DNA from: Echiichthys vipera
Taxonomy: Eukaryota > Chordata > Actinopteri > Perciformes > Trachinidae
Length of the DNA stretch: 64,000 bases
Assembly: GCA_963691815.1 (NCBI GenBank)
Contig: OY829655.1
Span: 13,581,779-13,645,778 of the forward strand
Reading direction: 5' to 3'
A model generated the notes under the pieces. It was not told the DNA's origin and did no database searches. It saw nothing but the letters and a program-made list of their open reading frames with translations. This document shows positions 41,250 to 53,767 of the stretch, piece after piece. Both the position numbers and the translations under genes were made by a program. Numbering within the stretch: the stretch's first letter is position 1; the number at the start of each line of letters is the position of its first letter.

Positions 41250-42256
41250 TCTAGTTCTATTAGCACAGGTGAAGCCCTACTGGACTCTATGAGTAATACT
41301 CTCCTCCAATCACAGCATGCCTTGACCCACTGAAATCTGCATAACTGTAGCCGGCCAATCAGGATGTGCCTTCCTGAATATGTGTTGTTCAGTATATAAC
41401 CTAGTACACCCCACCCTCTGCAATCCTAACCCTCTTGAGCCAGCAGCATAGGAGCAACAGGGACCCCTATTAGAGGGCTCCATCTGTGCTAATAGAACTC
41501 ACACAGGTCGGTCAATGAACGCCCTGTCGCGACATAATGTCAACCCAACGGCACTGGCCCTAACCAGCTAAAGGCCAAACAGTGGCCCACCTACCCCTGC
41601 TTAACCTGAGCCGCAACAGCAGAGAAGTAAGGGGCTCCAGCCAACCCAGGCAGTATGCAACTAAACTGGGTAAAGCCACCGTGCAACCTTGTAGGGGGCA
41701 AAAAACAAGCAAAAAACACCCCGCACACTACATCTCCCGAATCGTCAAGGAACTTGGAAACACATAGGTGTAACATGCACTGAGGGGAGCCAGGTGCAAC
41801 AACAAACATACACATCTTTTTTTTTTACCAATCCTGTGGCATTCCAACGAGCACAGACCCTGAAAAGGAGCCTAATATGTCCAAAGGATAGAACAGTATG
41901 AACAGACAGGGCATATACCACAATGCTGCTATACATGTCTTCAACACTCCACTCCACCGCCAACACTGCCACACCATGTGTAGAGTGTGTGAACCACAGT
42001 GGAAGGTCTCTTCCTGCTCCCTCCCACTCTCTAAGCCGAGGTAAGTGCAAGCAGCAAAGCACTCTTGAATGACAATGCCTTCAGAGAGGAGTGTGACAGA
42101 GGAGTGGAGAGCCTTTAGAGACAACACAGCCCATTCATCCACACATATGCGGAAGGTGCATGAGGCCAGGGACTAGCCGAATGGCAGTCTGTTGTACTCG
42201 TAGGCTATCCACTTAAAGGTGGAAAACAGCAGTTTCCTGTGTCATGGGGCCAACTT
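41250..42256 (-). mobile_element. DIRS-like retrotransposon remnant, copy 1 (RT fragment, recombinase end, terminal module)
   Basis: Read on the minus strand, 42060-42250 encodes KWIAYEYNRLPFG, a stop, SLASCTF and RICVDEW. This corresponds to the DIRS reverse-transcriptase block in which LPFGLSLAPRTF is usual. It is joined directly, near 42060, to sequence also found in copy 2 (49370-50000). That sequence includes a recombinase-like C-terminus, with ATW-like and YCLGWLEPLTSLL residues around 41600-41690, and ends in an inverted-repeat module at 41250-41505. A DIRS element should carry RNase H and the first half of the tyrosine recombinase between these parts, so an internal deletion is inferred. 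Several stops are present. Its 5' side is cut off at about 42256 by a LINE tail. Confidence 0.65.
41254..41498. repeat. Inverted-repeat module at the end of DIRS copy 1
   Basis: The arm GTTCTATTAGCACAGGTGAA (41254) returns inverted as CCATCTGTGCTAATAGAAC (ending 41498), about 24 bp with few mismatches and a 190-bp loop. The same module is at 49376-49600. DIRS elements carry inverted terminal repeats and an internal complementary region, which this may represent. Confidence 0.7.
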
Positions 42257-42350
42257 GACAAGAAGAAGAAGAAGAATTCCTTTATTAAACCCGCAAGGGG
42301 AAATTCAATTGAAATTCAATGAAAGTATATGTAGGATAGGATATAAGGTA
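42257..42350 (-). repeat. LINE 3'-end fragment with (GAA)n tail
   Basis: Plus-strand (AAG)n at 42261-42274 followed by TTCCTTTATTAAACCCGCAA and GGGGAAATTC is the reversed 3' end of a fish CR1/L2/Rex-type LINE. Its tail abuts the broken edge of DIRS copy 1. Confidence 0.55.
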
Positions 42351-43296
42351 TAAGATATAAGTCTGGGGCTTTGGTCGCCGGCTTGGCTGTGATGCAGTGT
42401 TAACGTTGTGTCAATGTGTCTAATCCCTTTTGTTAAGTGGCTATGTTTATGCAAATTTCAGTGGGTGAATGTAATTCTATTATTGGTTAATAGTATCACC
42501 CATTGAGTCCAGTAGAGGGCCTATGTGAGAAAGAACCATTATGGTACCGTCCAACTCTAATCCCAGCTGCAATTTAACCCCCGGCCCATTGATTGCGATG
42601 CAGCTGCAAGTGCAACTGGGAAACCATGCCGAACAGTGTCACAAGATGAATCAGTAATCAACTGTACGAGGACATCTGGTTCTAGATGGTGGGAGAAGAG
42701 CAGTTTTTAATAATATTTCAAAAGAGCACTAAGCAAGACTATAGTTTGTGCTGGTGTTGGATAGCTGAAGAGGCGAACAAAATTACACTGTGTCATCCAA
42801 TTTGTGTTAATACTTCAATCTATTGTGAATCTAGTACATTCTGGTAAAAGCATAGTGAGGGTACATTGCCTTTTTTCAAATCTGACAAATGTTAGCCTGA
42901 TACAGATGAAATATTGGGTTTGTTTGCCAGTGTCTTTCTTTATTTCAAGCTGTTTGCAGTGAATTTAAAAGACTTGCAGATGTTTAAATCCGTCTTAATC
43001 AAGTAACACCATATTATAAGATACTTGACAGAATGACAGCGTGCTCAGACTCCAGCTGTTTGGCTTGAAACAAGTTGTGTAGTACCTTTATGAAGGTATG
43101 TTTTTTTTATACTACAGCATTCTCAGTGAGTGGTGCTACCAGCGATAACCCAAAGCTCATATCAGAGAGTTGAGGATCAAACTGCTACCAAGCCAGCCGA
43201 GATAATCTGTCACACCAAGGTAGCCCCTGGGACAGCGGGTGGTAGACCACTGATATACACAACATTATTCCTACATGCCTGCACAATCACATACAG

Positions 43297-43299
<3 letters not shown>

Positions 43300-43366
<67 letters not shown>
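43300..43366 (+). repeat. (CA)n microsatellite
   Basis: About 33 uninterrupted CA units, 2.4 kb downstream of the epha6 exon on the gene's strand. Confidence 0.97.
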
Positions 43367-43367
<1 letters not shown>

Positions 43368-44598
43368 CATTACTATATAAATCACACAACAAAGTACAAA
43401 TCCAATGAATGAGTTCTGATTCCTGGATTCTTGGCTTGACAAAAGACACAGCACTATGTTAATGACAATTCACTGATGCACAGCTTCTTGTACAGTACAT
43501 CACACATCGAAGATTGTCATGCTTGCCAATATGTACTATAACCAGAGTTACTGCTGACTGCATCCTAGCTTAGCCTTGCAAAAATGATGTCTTCTGAATC
43601 TCAAGAGTAACCAAAAAGACAATACAGGACACCTCTAGCAAAGGGAAATAAATACCATAGAATGAAATATATCCGACAGAAAGTGTTAATGCATCACGGT
43701 AACTAACAAACCAAGTACAAGGTATTTTGAATTAAAAATGTACCTACACATATGCATATGTGCACTAGGGATTTGATGATTGATTCAAATATAATTTCAA
43801 TATTAAAAAAGAAAATTATATTCAAACAAATATTAGGCAGCCCTTAATATACCTGTTATGGACATTATTTTTTGAAAATGCGTTTGCTTGTAAACGTTGT
43901 TTTCAATTTAGATTCTGAGGCTTTTTCACGCCTGTTGAAGTTGTGAATCACTAGCTGATTAGCAAGGGTATTATTGGCAATCTGGGCTCCTGTAGGTGAC
44001 GTTAGCGTCAGTCAGGAACAGTCACGGATGGGGCTGTTTCACTCAGCATTGAAAATCTAGAGTCTAATTATCAAACAACATTCAAGTTGTGAATTTGTTG
44101 TAATGTAACATTAATAAACAGGAGGTGACTTACTCTGTGCTCAAAGTGACGCTCGGAGCTCCTAGATCACATGAATAATACCAGGCTAACTTTCCTATTT
44201 TCTGATTGGCTGTTGTGTAATCCCGTTAGCTGGCCGCAAGTGGCAGCTCTTGATTCCTGCCGGTTCCACAGTGAGAGCAAAGAGAGCAGCGCTGCGGCGC
44301 TGTGGCCAGAGACTTTTTGGGAGCTTTAGCATATTATATTTTGTTTTTCCACGTGAGAAATACAATGTGTGTTGGGAGTGGGTGACCAAAGACCGAAAAG
44401 AGTGACTGTCACGCTCAGTGCGTGACACTTAAGAGGCCTGGACTTTTAATTAAAAACAGTTAGGTCGTAACGTCTTACTGAAGATCTTTAATGGTCAAAA
44501 TATTATTAACAAATATTTGAATATATTCAAATATTAATAGAAATAAACAAATGAACTTCAAATATGATTTTTGAGCAAAAGTCACAGCCCTACCATGC

Positions 44599-44723
<125 letters not shown>

Positions 44724-45747
44724 TAGGCAAAATCGGGAAGCTCTCTGCCATCACACTAACAACCCTAAACACTCCAATCCCCTCACATTAGATTTCATCT
44801 TATTCACCAGGGAGTTAACAGCAAGCAATAACGGAGATAGCAGAGGAAAATGAAAGAGGGGTGAGGGGGTGCAGGAGGGAATAGAAGGGGAGGGGGGGCT
44901 TAAGATAAAGATTCTTTTGTAAATCAGGGAAGTATGAGAGCACAGCAGGAGCGTGTATCTAGTAGTAGTAGTACATGGAATATATAGGCTCATAGATTGA
45001 TGGACAGTCACTGACATATCCTTTGTCATTTGTAGATATTACATACATTGCTATAGTGTGCAGAGTAAATAGAAATACAGTCAGATGCATCAATACGTAT
45101 AGACAAAGACGAAATGTACTTCGTCGGGTTACGATATCATACTGTATGTCGCATCATGTTTATAAGAGACTGTGTGAATACATGGGGACAGACAGAAGAC
45201 TGTTAATAAGATAAGGAGGGAATATACAGAAAGTGTGAAAGTGAGGGAGGCATTTCAGTAAAAAAAACAAGAACAGTGCTGCATTCAGGTTTAATGGACT
45301 AGACAGGAGAAAGCAGCTTCCTACTTGGCAGTGCAATCAGTTTTCAGACAGCAAATAGTACTAAAGTAAATAAATGTCATGATTTAATTCATCTGGTAAT
45401 TATTAAAAGAAAATAACATTCATCCTTGAGTTTAGGTAGTAAGACCTAACCACATGAACAATGATTAATTCAATGCCATGAGTATAACCATCATCATGAA
45501 GGTTTGGTTTGGACATATGAAACACATATTTCAAGTGGGAAATAGCTGATATTGGGCTACCAATGCTGACAAAAATCATGAAGTCATGGTTATGTCAAAG
45601 GTTGACATACACCCATTAGTTGGATCATATAACTAACAAGGCCCACACTCTAAACCAGAGCTTCACTAATACATTTTAACATATTATACATTTTACATAT
45701 GCTACACCAATGAAGGAAAAACAAAATGAATAACAGAAATATTGGAA

Positions 45748-45755
45748 TAACTCAC
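45748..45755 (-). promoter_or_regulatory. Splice donor after epha6 exon 3
   Basis: The minus strand reads GTGAGTTA directly after the exon's last base, a near-consensus U1 donor. It leaves the exon in phase 1, as expected where Eph exon 4 would complete the first codon of its Cys-rich segment. Confidence 0.85.
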
Positions 45756-46419
45756 CAACACATGAGCCATCGATCTCCTCATACCCAACGCTGCAGACAC
45801 ATCTTCCCAAAGGGACCAACCAGTCTCCATCAGCTCCACAGAACAGTTTGGGAGTGTCTCTTTCTTCTGCATGGTCAATACAAGCCCCCCTCACCTCTAC
45901 CAACGAGGAAGAGTCCACACGAGGCACTGTGTCTGGAAATGAGGCCAGGTTCCTCAGTGTGAATGGACATTTTTTATAGTAAACCCTCACTGAAACCAAG
46001 GCAATGCAGGCACCAATGTCCTGGAATGCCAGATAGAAGCCCTTCCTGGTCATGGGTCCAACCTCACGGACCTCAGTGTTGAGCTTGAGGATGCGATCTC
46101 CGAGATCCATCTGAGTGAAGCTCTCATCGGCAGCAATGGTGTCGATCTTGGTGTACTGTGGGGGCTTGAATTTGACGCCATGAGCCTCATCAGTCTCATG
46201 GTAGAAGAGGTTGAACGTCTCCTTGCACGTACCAGACACCCAAGGGATGGAGTTACAGTCACGCAGGGTGAAGCGAAGTTCCACATAGATCTTTTGAGCA
46301 GCCTGTCGAGAGATCCAGTTGGAGCGAAGCCAGTTGTTCTGGTTTGGCTCCATCACATTGCAGACTTGGAAAGTATGGATGGGTCGGTTGTGCTCGTCCA
46401 TCTCCGTGATGGCGTCCCA
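45756..46419 (-). CDS. epha6: Ephrin type-A receptor 6, exon 3 (ligand-binding domain)
   Basis: This is an internal exon of an Eph receptor tyrosine kinase, a cell-surface receptor for ephrins that acts in contact-dependent cell guidance. Read on the minus strand it encodes 221 residues plus one base, from WDAITEMDEHN to EEIDGSCV. Seen: a pyrimidine-rich tract and AG end just above 46419, and a G/GTGAGT donor at 45756/45755. The exact 664-nt length and phases 0 and 1 agree with exon 3 of Eph genes. Family hallmarks are QVCNVMEPNQNNWLR, KFTLRDCNS, GTCKETFNL, KIDTIAADESFTQMDLGDR, GFYLAFQDIGACIALVSVRVYYKKCP and SSLVEVRG. Subtype residues DEHNRPIHT, SIPWV, PRVDSSSLVEVRG, AEERDTPKL and GADGDWLVPLGRC favour EphA6 over EphA3, A4, A5, A7 and A8 as I remember those proteins. 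There is no stop or frameshift. The exon supplies most of the ligand-binding globule and the first Cys-rich cysteines; the start of the domain, the kinase and the SAM domain lie in other exons. Fish often have two paralogues, which I cannot separate. Confidence 0.93.
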
Positions 46420-46475
46420 CTAAACAGAAAATAAGAAGAGGGTGGGGGGTAGAAGAGGAAAGAAGAGGGAAAGAG
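46420..46475 (-). promoter_or_regulatory. Splice acceptor and polypyrimidine tract before epha6 exon 3
   Basis: Read on the minus strand, a long C/T-rich run (purine-rich on the plus strand from about 46432 to 46480) leads into TTTTCTGTTTAG, directly followed by the TGG codon that opens the exon. This is a strong canonical 3' splice site and fixes the exon start at 46419. Confidence 0.85.
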
Positions 46476-48966
46476 GGAAAAGCAAAGAATAGTAATTAAT
46501 TAATCAATAGTAATTAAATGATAAGACCTAAAGTCTGAAGTCCTTCTAGATGCCCCAGCAGGCAACTGTGTTCAATATGGAAGTGATGGAGAGAATGACG
46601 AACACCATGTTGTTTGAGCTACTTAGGCTTGAAATGTTAATTTTGTCCTGATTGTGGCACCTCAGGACACGCCTTGAGGTCAGTGAAATCAGAAATGCTC
46701 ATCACTTTTAGAGCATGAATGTGATCAGCAAACCGAATTGCAGTCTGCCTTTTTCTGCATATTATGAGACACCTTGTGTAAAGATGATATGTGGGCTAGA
46801 AGTTGCATAAGAGGGAAAGCTCAATAGAGAGTTGAGACGCTCTCCCCAAGAAGCAAGTGCCCAAAAATGGCATGTTCCAAGTGGATAAGCCTTCTACTGG
46901 CCATAGTAATTATGACCACACAGCAAAGGAGTAAGTTAGGTGATGACAAAGTCAATGACTAAGCAGATCAGGGCAGATGGATGTGTAAACATCAGATAAC
47001 ACAGGAGACGACTCTTTGTTTCAGTTTTTAAACATAAATCAACATGTTTTTTTTTAAAGTATTACCATGATTGTTTATGAACCTTAATAAATACATAAAT
47101 TAAAGGCATTGCCATTTGAACGAAACCACAGTGTTTCCTTCACTTTAGGGAATAGTCTTTTTAAGATCTTGTATCTTGAGTACAATAAGAATAATGGTTA
47201 GAAATAGTTTTGTTGTCTTTACATAGACTTGTTGGTGGTTATTATGGAGGCTTGCTGCTGCCCAATTATTTTGTGCAATTATGGATTTTCTTACATTTAT
47301 TGACTATTTTTTATACTTTAATTTGTATTTTCTTTTTAGTTTTTGTGTATGGTTGTTGTTGTTGTTATTTTCCCAAGCTCAACAAAACCAGCCTGAATTG
47401 CTCTTGGTGTCCTGTAAAACTCAAATAAAGTGACATGGATTTAGCTGTTGGTCATGTGGAAGTGAAAAGACCATGAATATTTGAATCAAACCAAGAAAAT
47501 CATAAAGTGACTTGTTATGGCATTTGGACATGTACCAAAATAATGAAAAGATAGGACATTATCTTCAACACTGGTAAGGAAAATGCATTAACAATCTATT
47601 TCACTCTTATTCCTTAAAGTATTTCTAGGTAGGTTTTCTGTTAAAATGATGTCTGACTCCAGCCTCGTCATCAGCTCTGCAACTCCCACGTCACATTACC
47701 AGGGTGTTTGGCAGCTTTGCAGGGTCATGAGGTCACTTGTCTCCATGTTGATGGGAGAGAAGTTAATGGGGGTTTTTAGCCTCCTGGTCCCGCACGGCTT
47801 TCTGGTTTTATTAGAGTGGGGACTGGCTACATGGGTGACCCCAAAACCACCCAACAACAACCTCCAAGAATCAAATTATTTGTCTGGGCAAAAGGTATCT
47901 CAAATCACTTTGCTTACAATGCAGCATTGGACCCTTCACAAGCAGCAGCGTTTGTGTCCTTTTTATTTATACTTTGTGTGCTTTATATTTTCTAACTATT
48001 CAGCTTGTAATGTATGTTTTTTCACTATTTCTACTTCTACTATTACTTTATCAACAAGTGCAACCAATACGGTCTCTGGGTATGAGCAAAACCCTACAAT
48101 CAACACATTTTACAAAGACAAGCGAGAGATTCAAGTGGTAGGTTTGGTTAGTAAAGCCATCCGTGAAGCTATTCATTTCCAACCAACGCATTCACAGGAC
48201 TATCATTTTAAAAGTGAGCTGACTGCATCACATACACACGCACACACATAGTCACATACACACACACACACAGACACTTTGTGTTCCCTTTCCCCGGTCT
48301 GAGAAAATGATTTCCATTCTAATTAATGGCTGGAAAACAACTCCTTTATAGGCAAACACAGTCCAGAGAGTTGTGATAGAGCAGCGGGTTAATTTACCAA
48401 TACTATTTGCCTGATAAGCTTGTGCATTTAATAAGCTGTTTTGTACTTAGCTAAATATTACCTCTTGATGAGAGTAGTAATCAAAGCCTAATGTTTGGTT
48501 TCACATACTAATTATCCTTTTTAATAACATGTACTAATTCAATCATCCAAAGACGACAGGCTTTAATCTGCTCTTCTCTCAAGGTATAATTGTAGCATTA
48601 CAGTCAAACAAATTGATTTTGATTAGATATGATATTGCCTATCACACCTGAGGCTGTGCACAAGGAATTTTGTTGGGCATATGAAGCACTTCAGTAAATT
48701 GAGGTGAAATATGGTCATTGTGTAAGTCTTATGCCAAAAATAATAAAGATGTGGGAAATACAGCTCTGTTAACTTCACAACAAACACACACAGTAACAGA
48801 TTGTCCATCAATTGTGTTCAGATTTTCACATGAATATTGTTTGTCATGAAAATTTGAATTTTAGTAAAATTTAAAATGTATTATTACACATTAGTACAAT
48901 TTGAATCTACCTACATACAGCATTTTCCTTGATCTACTGTTCTTCATAGTGTATATTTTCTGATTT
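46476..48966. other. Intron sequence directly upstream of epha6 exon 3
   Basis: No gene seen. A 201-codon open frame at 47646-48251 has an unlikely composition and ends in a CA repeat. A TA-rich, low-CpG patch at 48280-48470 (TCTAATTAATGGCTGGAAAA, GTGCATTTAATAAGCTG) looks like conserved noncoding sequence. Confidence 0.55.
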
Positions 48967-49172
48967 AAAGGAATAGCTCAACATTCTGAGATATATGTTT
49001 ATTTGTTTTCTTGCTGAGCGTTATATAAGACGATTAAAGGAATATTTTACTGTCAAAATGACCATTTGGATTCTTGAAGAAAACATTGTTTTTCTTACAT
49101 GCCTCCACGGTGAATGGAGAATCAAAAAAAGTTTTAGGGAGAGTGCATGTGTTTGGGCCAAGGGTGTGTAGG
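48967..49172. repeat. Two abutting dispersed fish repeats
   Basis: 48967-49033 (AAGGAATAGCTCAACATTCT .. TTTCTTGCTGAGCG) is one known-looking repeat. From about 49036 a second begins (AAAGGAATATTTTACTGTCA, ACATGCCTCCACGGTGAATG). The second also occurs at 54913-55110. No inverted ends are clear; probably remnants of non-autonomous DNA elements. Confidence 0.55.
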
Positions 49173-49182
49173 ATGTTTTGAA

Positions 49183-49187
<5 letters not shown>

Positions 49188-49252
<65 letters not shown>
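49188..49252 (+). repeat. (TA)n microsatellite
   Basis: About 32 uninterrupted TA units directly after the dispersed repeat at 49036-49172. Confidence 0.97.
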
Positions 49253-49256
<4 letters not shown>

Positions 49257-49375
49257 ATGACACACTATTATTTCAATTTATTAAGATTTTTTTCATTTTA
49301 GTGACAAAAACATGTCATGTCAAAATTTTAAGACAACAATGAATGAATATCAAATGCTACAATATTGTAACCCTA

Positions 49376-49600
49376 GTTATATTAGCACAGATGGAGCCCT
49401 CTAATGGATAATGGGTAATACCCTCCTCAAATATCAAGCACACATTCACCCACTGAAATTTGTATGAATGTAGCCGGCCACCATGTCTACCTGAATATGC
49501 GTGGACCTGACAGTCGGGCTGCTATCCTACACCATCTTCAGCGAGCAGCGTAGGAGAGACAGATCCCCTATTTAGAGGGCTCCGTCTGTGTTAATAGAAT
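49376..49600. repeat. Inverted-repeat module at the end of DIRS copy 2
   Basis: The arm TTAGCACAGATGGAGCCCTC (from about 49382) is mirrored by GAGGGCTCCGTCTGTGTTAA (from about 49575). The loop is about 160 bp. The arms are better preserved than the surrounding element, and correspond in position to those of copy 1. Confidence 0.7.
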
Positions 49601-49999
49601 TTATAATACAATATACCATTGACCCAGCCATACCAACCCTGACCATCTAAAGGACAGACACAGTAGCCCATCTACCATTGTATAACATAAGGCCCCACAG
49701 TGGAGAAGTAGGAGGCTCTAGCCGACCCAGATAGTATGAACTAAAAAGAGGTGAGCCACCGTGTTACCTTGCAGGGGTCCCGAGTGCACATTACATCAAG
49801 GAGCATGGGAACATGAAGGAGTAACATGCTCAGACGGGAGTCAGGTGCACCACAACTGAAATACACCCATCCTTTCACACCAGTACTGTGTCATTCCAGT
49901 GAGCACAGACCCTGAAAAAGTCCAAGACATGTCCAAGAGATAGAACTGTATGAACAGACAGAGTGATGACCATAATGCAGCTACATATATGTCCTAGAC

Positions 50000-50129
50000 C
50001 AGTGTACCAACACACCTAAGTCTAATGCTCTGCTCGTTATCAAGCTTCAGCTGCTCGTTATCAAGCAGCAGGGAGAAACCTAAAACATGCAGGGCAGCAG
50101 CCCTCCAGTAGCATGATTGGAGATGCCTG
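50000..50129. mobile_element. Shortened relative of the hAT miniature element, nested in DIRS copy 2
   Basis: It shares CTCGTTATCAAGCAGC and CCTAAAACATGCAG with the 213-bp element at 28235-28447 and also begins CAG and ends CCTG. Flanks TCCTAGAC (49992) and TTCTAGAT (50130) agree at six of eight bases, a decayed target duplication with the same CTAGA core. It is about 80 bp shorter than the other copy, so it is internally deleted. It inserted after the DIRS element. Confidence 0.75.
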
Positions 50130-52184
50130 TTCTAGATACTCACTCCGCCAAACAAGGTCGCCTTTTTTGGGAAAGGGCCTTGTCAGCCACACCATCGCCA
50201 AAACACACAAACAACTTTTCAGTATACTGATTGGGGCTGTACATTCAACATGACATGCCAACACTCGAACTTGGCAAAGCAAATGCAATTTTTGTCCCCT
50301 GCATGGGCTGGCGGACAAAACACATCCATCCCATTGAGGGGAGGAAGCATGCATCACAAGGCATGCATCCTGACCCCCTGCAACAACTGCTTGACAAGAG
50401 GGGGGCCAAAACTGTAATGACAGAAAGAGATGGCTGCTGCAAACACCTTAATGTTAGAATGAGACAGCCCTCTATCCACCAAACACTGAAAAAATGAGAA
50501 CCAACTGTACTTGACAGGGTATCTAGCCTCCATTCCTTGCACCTGCATTAGAACCCCAACCACTTTGCCTCGTGACAGGCAGTGATGGATCCCAGTTTTG
50601 CTGCTTGGATGGGCTGCACAACCTATACAGACAATCCAGCCCCCCTCATCCTGATCCTTCTCAGGAGCCAGGCCTGGAGAGGTTGTTACATCCACCTTTG
50701 GGTCTATCAGAACTGGAGGATGGTCCGTGGCTGGGCTGCCACCACTTTCTGGATACCACATCATCAAGCGGTGACCAAGGGCTACCATAATGAGTGACCA
50801 GTGCTCTGGTCTCACCCTCTCCAAAAGAATGAGATGAAGTAGAGGAAAGGTGTAAAGCAGCACAGCGCGCGTTTGCATAGCCATGGTGCCTACCCCCAGT
50901 GGTTATTGTCTCATAGTGCCAGGGAGAACCAAAGCAGGCAGTGGGTGTTGGAGAAAGAAAACAGTGGGCAAATCGCTGATCACTGAACAGAAAAAGGATA
51001 GCAGACAGTGGTGTGTGAGACACGTATTCAGGTAGGAACATTACGTTTAGGTGTGAATAGGGGTGAATATTTGCTGTTATTGGAGGTGAGTATTACCCAT
51101 AGTAGTACAGTATAGGGCCCGAAATGGCTACATTCTTTAATAACAAAGTAACAAAATGTGAAATAATGTGGAAGACAAAGCAAAGGATTGTAAGGATTGG
51201 GAATGTATGGAGGTCTGTGCTGGAGAATGTTTTAGGAGATACAAGAGAATTGCTACTAAAGTCAGGAGGCAATGAAATGAGCTCAAATGCCATTGAAGAT
51301 AAACTGCGGACTGTAGTGAGAGAAAGAGAGATAGAGACAGAGATATCAGTGATTCGTCCCAAAGAGGGAAAACAATCCAAACTAAACACCATTCACAGCT
51401 GATCTAAAAGCCTCTGAGACTTGTACATCTTGTCAGCTAGCTGATAATGTCAAGCAGTTATGTAGTGTCAGCACTTTTAAATAAGTCACTCTGCAGCTTT
51501 GCATTAAAGAAAGCTGGAAATTGAGTTTTTCTAAGTTGTCTTACAAGCAATGAAATTGATTTCTTCTTAATTGACTTCAAAATAAAAGGGACAGGGACAA
51601 CATCACACCTTTTGGGCAATGCCTTTATTCCCCTTGAAATGCCCAACCTGACAGGACCTTGGCAGCTTTGTGTGTGTAGTTAATTTGTTATGTTATTGTG
51701 AACAAACTTATTTTAGTAAAATATTTTAAGTGAAGCATTGCCTGGCCACCTCAATAACTTGCCACCCAGCCCTAAAGTGCATAACTGAAAAAAGGTCAGA
51801 AAATGTGGTTGATTGATTGCAGCCTGAGACCAAGGCCCTTATAGCCCATCTCTCTCTCACATGAAAGAGAGCCAGTCATTTTACTGGCCACTTGCCTAGA
51901 GGTGAGGCTCTTTTTATTAAAACTGCAAAACCCACCATGATGCCCTATTGAGAACAGCACTTTTAACTATAGTGTGATAACCCACTCCACTCATCCTCGT
52001 TTGAAATTAAACATTTAGCGATCCTAAACGTTCCAACCAGTGTGTTATGACCTACTATAAAATAATTACTTAATAATTATATTACTAACAGAAACCAGTG
52101 GGGCAGGTTAAGTGGTGGAGCTTTAAGGTTTATTATCAGACTGGCAGAAGACGTGTGTGCACTTTGCTTGAAAATATTAAATTC

Positions 52185-52320
<136 letters not shown>

Positions 52321-52695
52321 TTTATTGATTATATATTCAGTATCTGTCTTGGGTACACACTGTTATGAAATCAAGGCAGAGAGGCATTTCATAAGTTGGG
52401 AGAGTCTACTTTGTTCAGCTACTGTACATTTTGTTGGCAGTTGTTATATGATACCTGTTTTCATGTATGCTAGCATAGGTATGAACTAAAAGTCCCAAAT
52501 TCATTGATGCACACAAAAAGAGCACAAATACACCTGCTTCATTCATCCCCAGGACACGTGTCTTGTACAAACACCCACACACTGTTATTGTGCTGTTATC
52601 CAATTCAATGAATAAAAATTAACTGTTAAAATTATGGAAATTATCAAATATAAAGATAATGAATTTTATTAAAATATGAGCTGTTTGTGTGCCTA

Positions 52696-52723
52696 AATAA
52701 TAATAATAATAATAATAATAATA
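52696..52723 (+). repeat. (AAT)n microsatellite
   Basis: About nine AAT/TAA units. Confidence 0.93.
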
Positions 52724-53767
52724 CATAAATAAACACAGTAGGCCTCACCTGCTTTATTTAGAACAAGACAGGAACCTGCTGTGGTCACGCACATACACAC
52801 AGTGTCAGTGGAGTTGGGAGCAGCTGTGTTTTTCCCTGGTTCTTGAGACTTTCTCTCTCAATCAAAGCAAAGATATACAGTAGACTGGGGAGTAGATGAA
52901 AAAAAATGCACCTGTGTGAACACCCACAGTCCATTTTCTTTATTGAAATCATTCCCACTATTCATCTTTATTGTTTGTCTTTGTGTGTTTTCTTTCCCTC
53001 CTTTAGATGAGAATTTATAATAAATAAACATTTGAAGCTGCTCCAGACAGAACCTTGAGCTAGAAACAAAATCTGGTACTTTAAATATTATATTTGACAC
53101 TTCATCAACAAAAAGTGATACATTTAAATTTGCATGTAAGGACAAGCTAATAACCTCTTTGAAAATTAATCAACGAGAACCATTCCCTCTGCAGACGCTG
53201 GACTCACGCATGTTGGATCATTTATCTCTCTTGTCCTTTTTAGCATTAATATCATGTCAGATATATTACATATATATCACATTACAGTACGTCTGGGAAG
53301 AGTTACTACCAAGTGCCATTTGGCACCACCAATATGCAACGCTCCCTAGTGCAGCTCTGGATAAATACTTAACCCCAGGGCCACCCCTCCCTAAATGTAC
53401 AACATGCGCTGTGCGTAGGGCCTCATGTTGCGCTGGGGGCCTCATAATATGCACGAATGCATGAAACTATGCACGCCAAGGTGCCATGGGTGTGAGCAGT
53501 TTGCATGGCCCACAGACGATCAGACGTGCCAAGTCAAGTGAGTTTGAGAGGAGAGAAAGGATGTCTTCCATCTTCATTGATGCAATGATTGACAACCAAC
53601 ATCTGAAGTTATTCACAACATGAAAGAAAGTCCTGTCTCTGTATACAGGCTACTGGCGATTAAAGCAATTCTTACCTTTCTTGCATGTCTCAGTTAGAGC
53701 ACTCAGCACTTCCCCCCTGGCTGACGCTCCCTCCTCCCCTGGCACATGCGGTGAGAGAGTAATGCTG

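Larger units (their letters stand above)
49370..50885 (-). mobile_element. DIRS-like retrotransposon remnant, copy 2 (recombinase region and terminal module)
   Basis: On the minus strand 50354-50884 is one open stretch of 176 codons. It matches the end of the DIRS RNase-H region and the N-terminal part of its tyrosine recombinase, with LVDRGLSHSNIKVFAAAI and GPPLVKQLLQGVR (usual form: LDRGLSHSTLKVYVAAI with LVRFLRGVR). The next stretch to about 50140 continues with PQWDGCVLSA and a degraded KKGDL in place of KRVGDL. DIRS elements integrate through this recombinase instead of an integrase. A small hAT-type element interrupts the copy at 50000-50129. Beyond it, 49370-49999 aligns with copy 1 (41250-41945). 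The 5' half is missing. The family call rests on remembered DIRS motifs and should be searched. Confidence 0.7.

Noticed and set aside
45726..46434. Plus-strand open frames of about 80 codons over the Eph exon
   Set aside because: These are antisense shadows of the minus-strand exon, whose reading frame has clear Eph conservation and splice sites.
47646..48251. 201-codon open frame on the plus strand
   Set aside because: No domain, low-complexity Ser/Thr and hydrophobic runs, and it ends in a (CA)n repeat giving HTHAHT. It lies antisense to the inferred epha6 transcript and has no splice or promoter support.
50572..50797. Plus-strand open frames of about 72 codons
   Set aside because: They overlap, on the opposite strand, the DIRS recombinase-region frame, which has the recognisable motifs.
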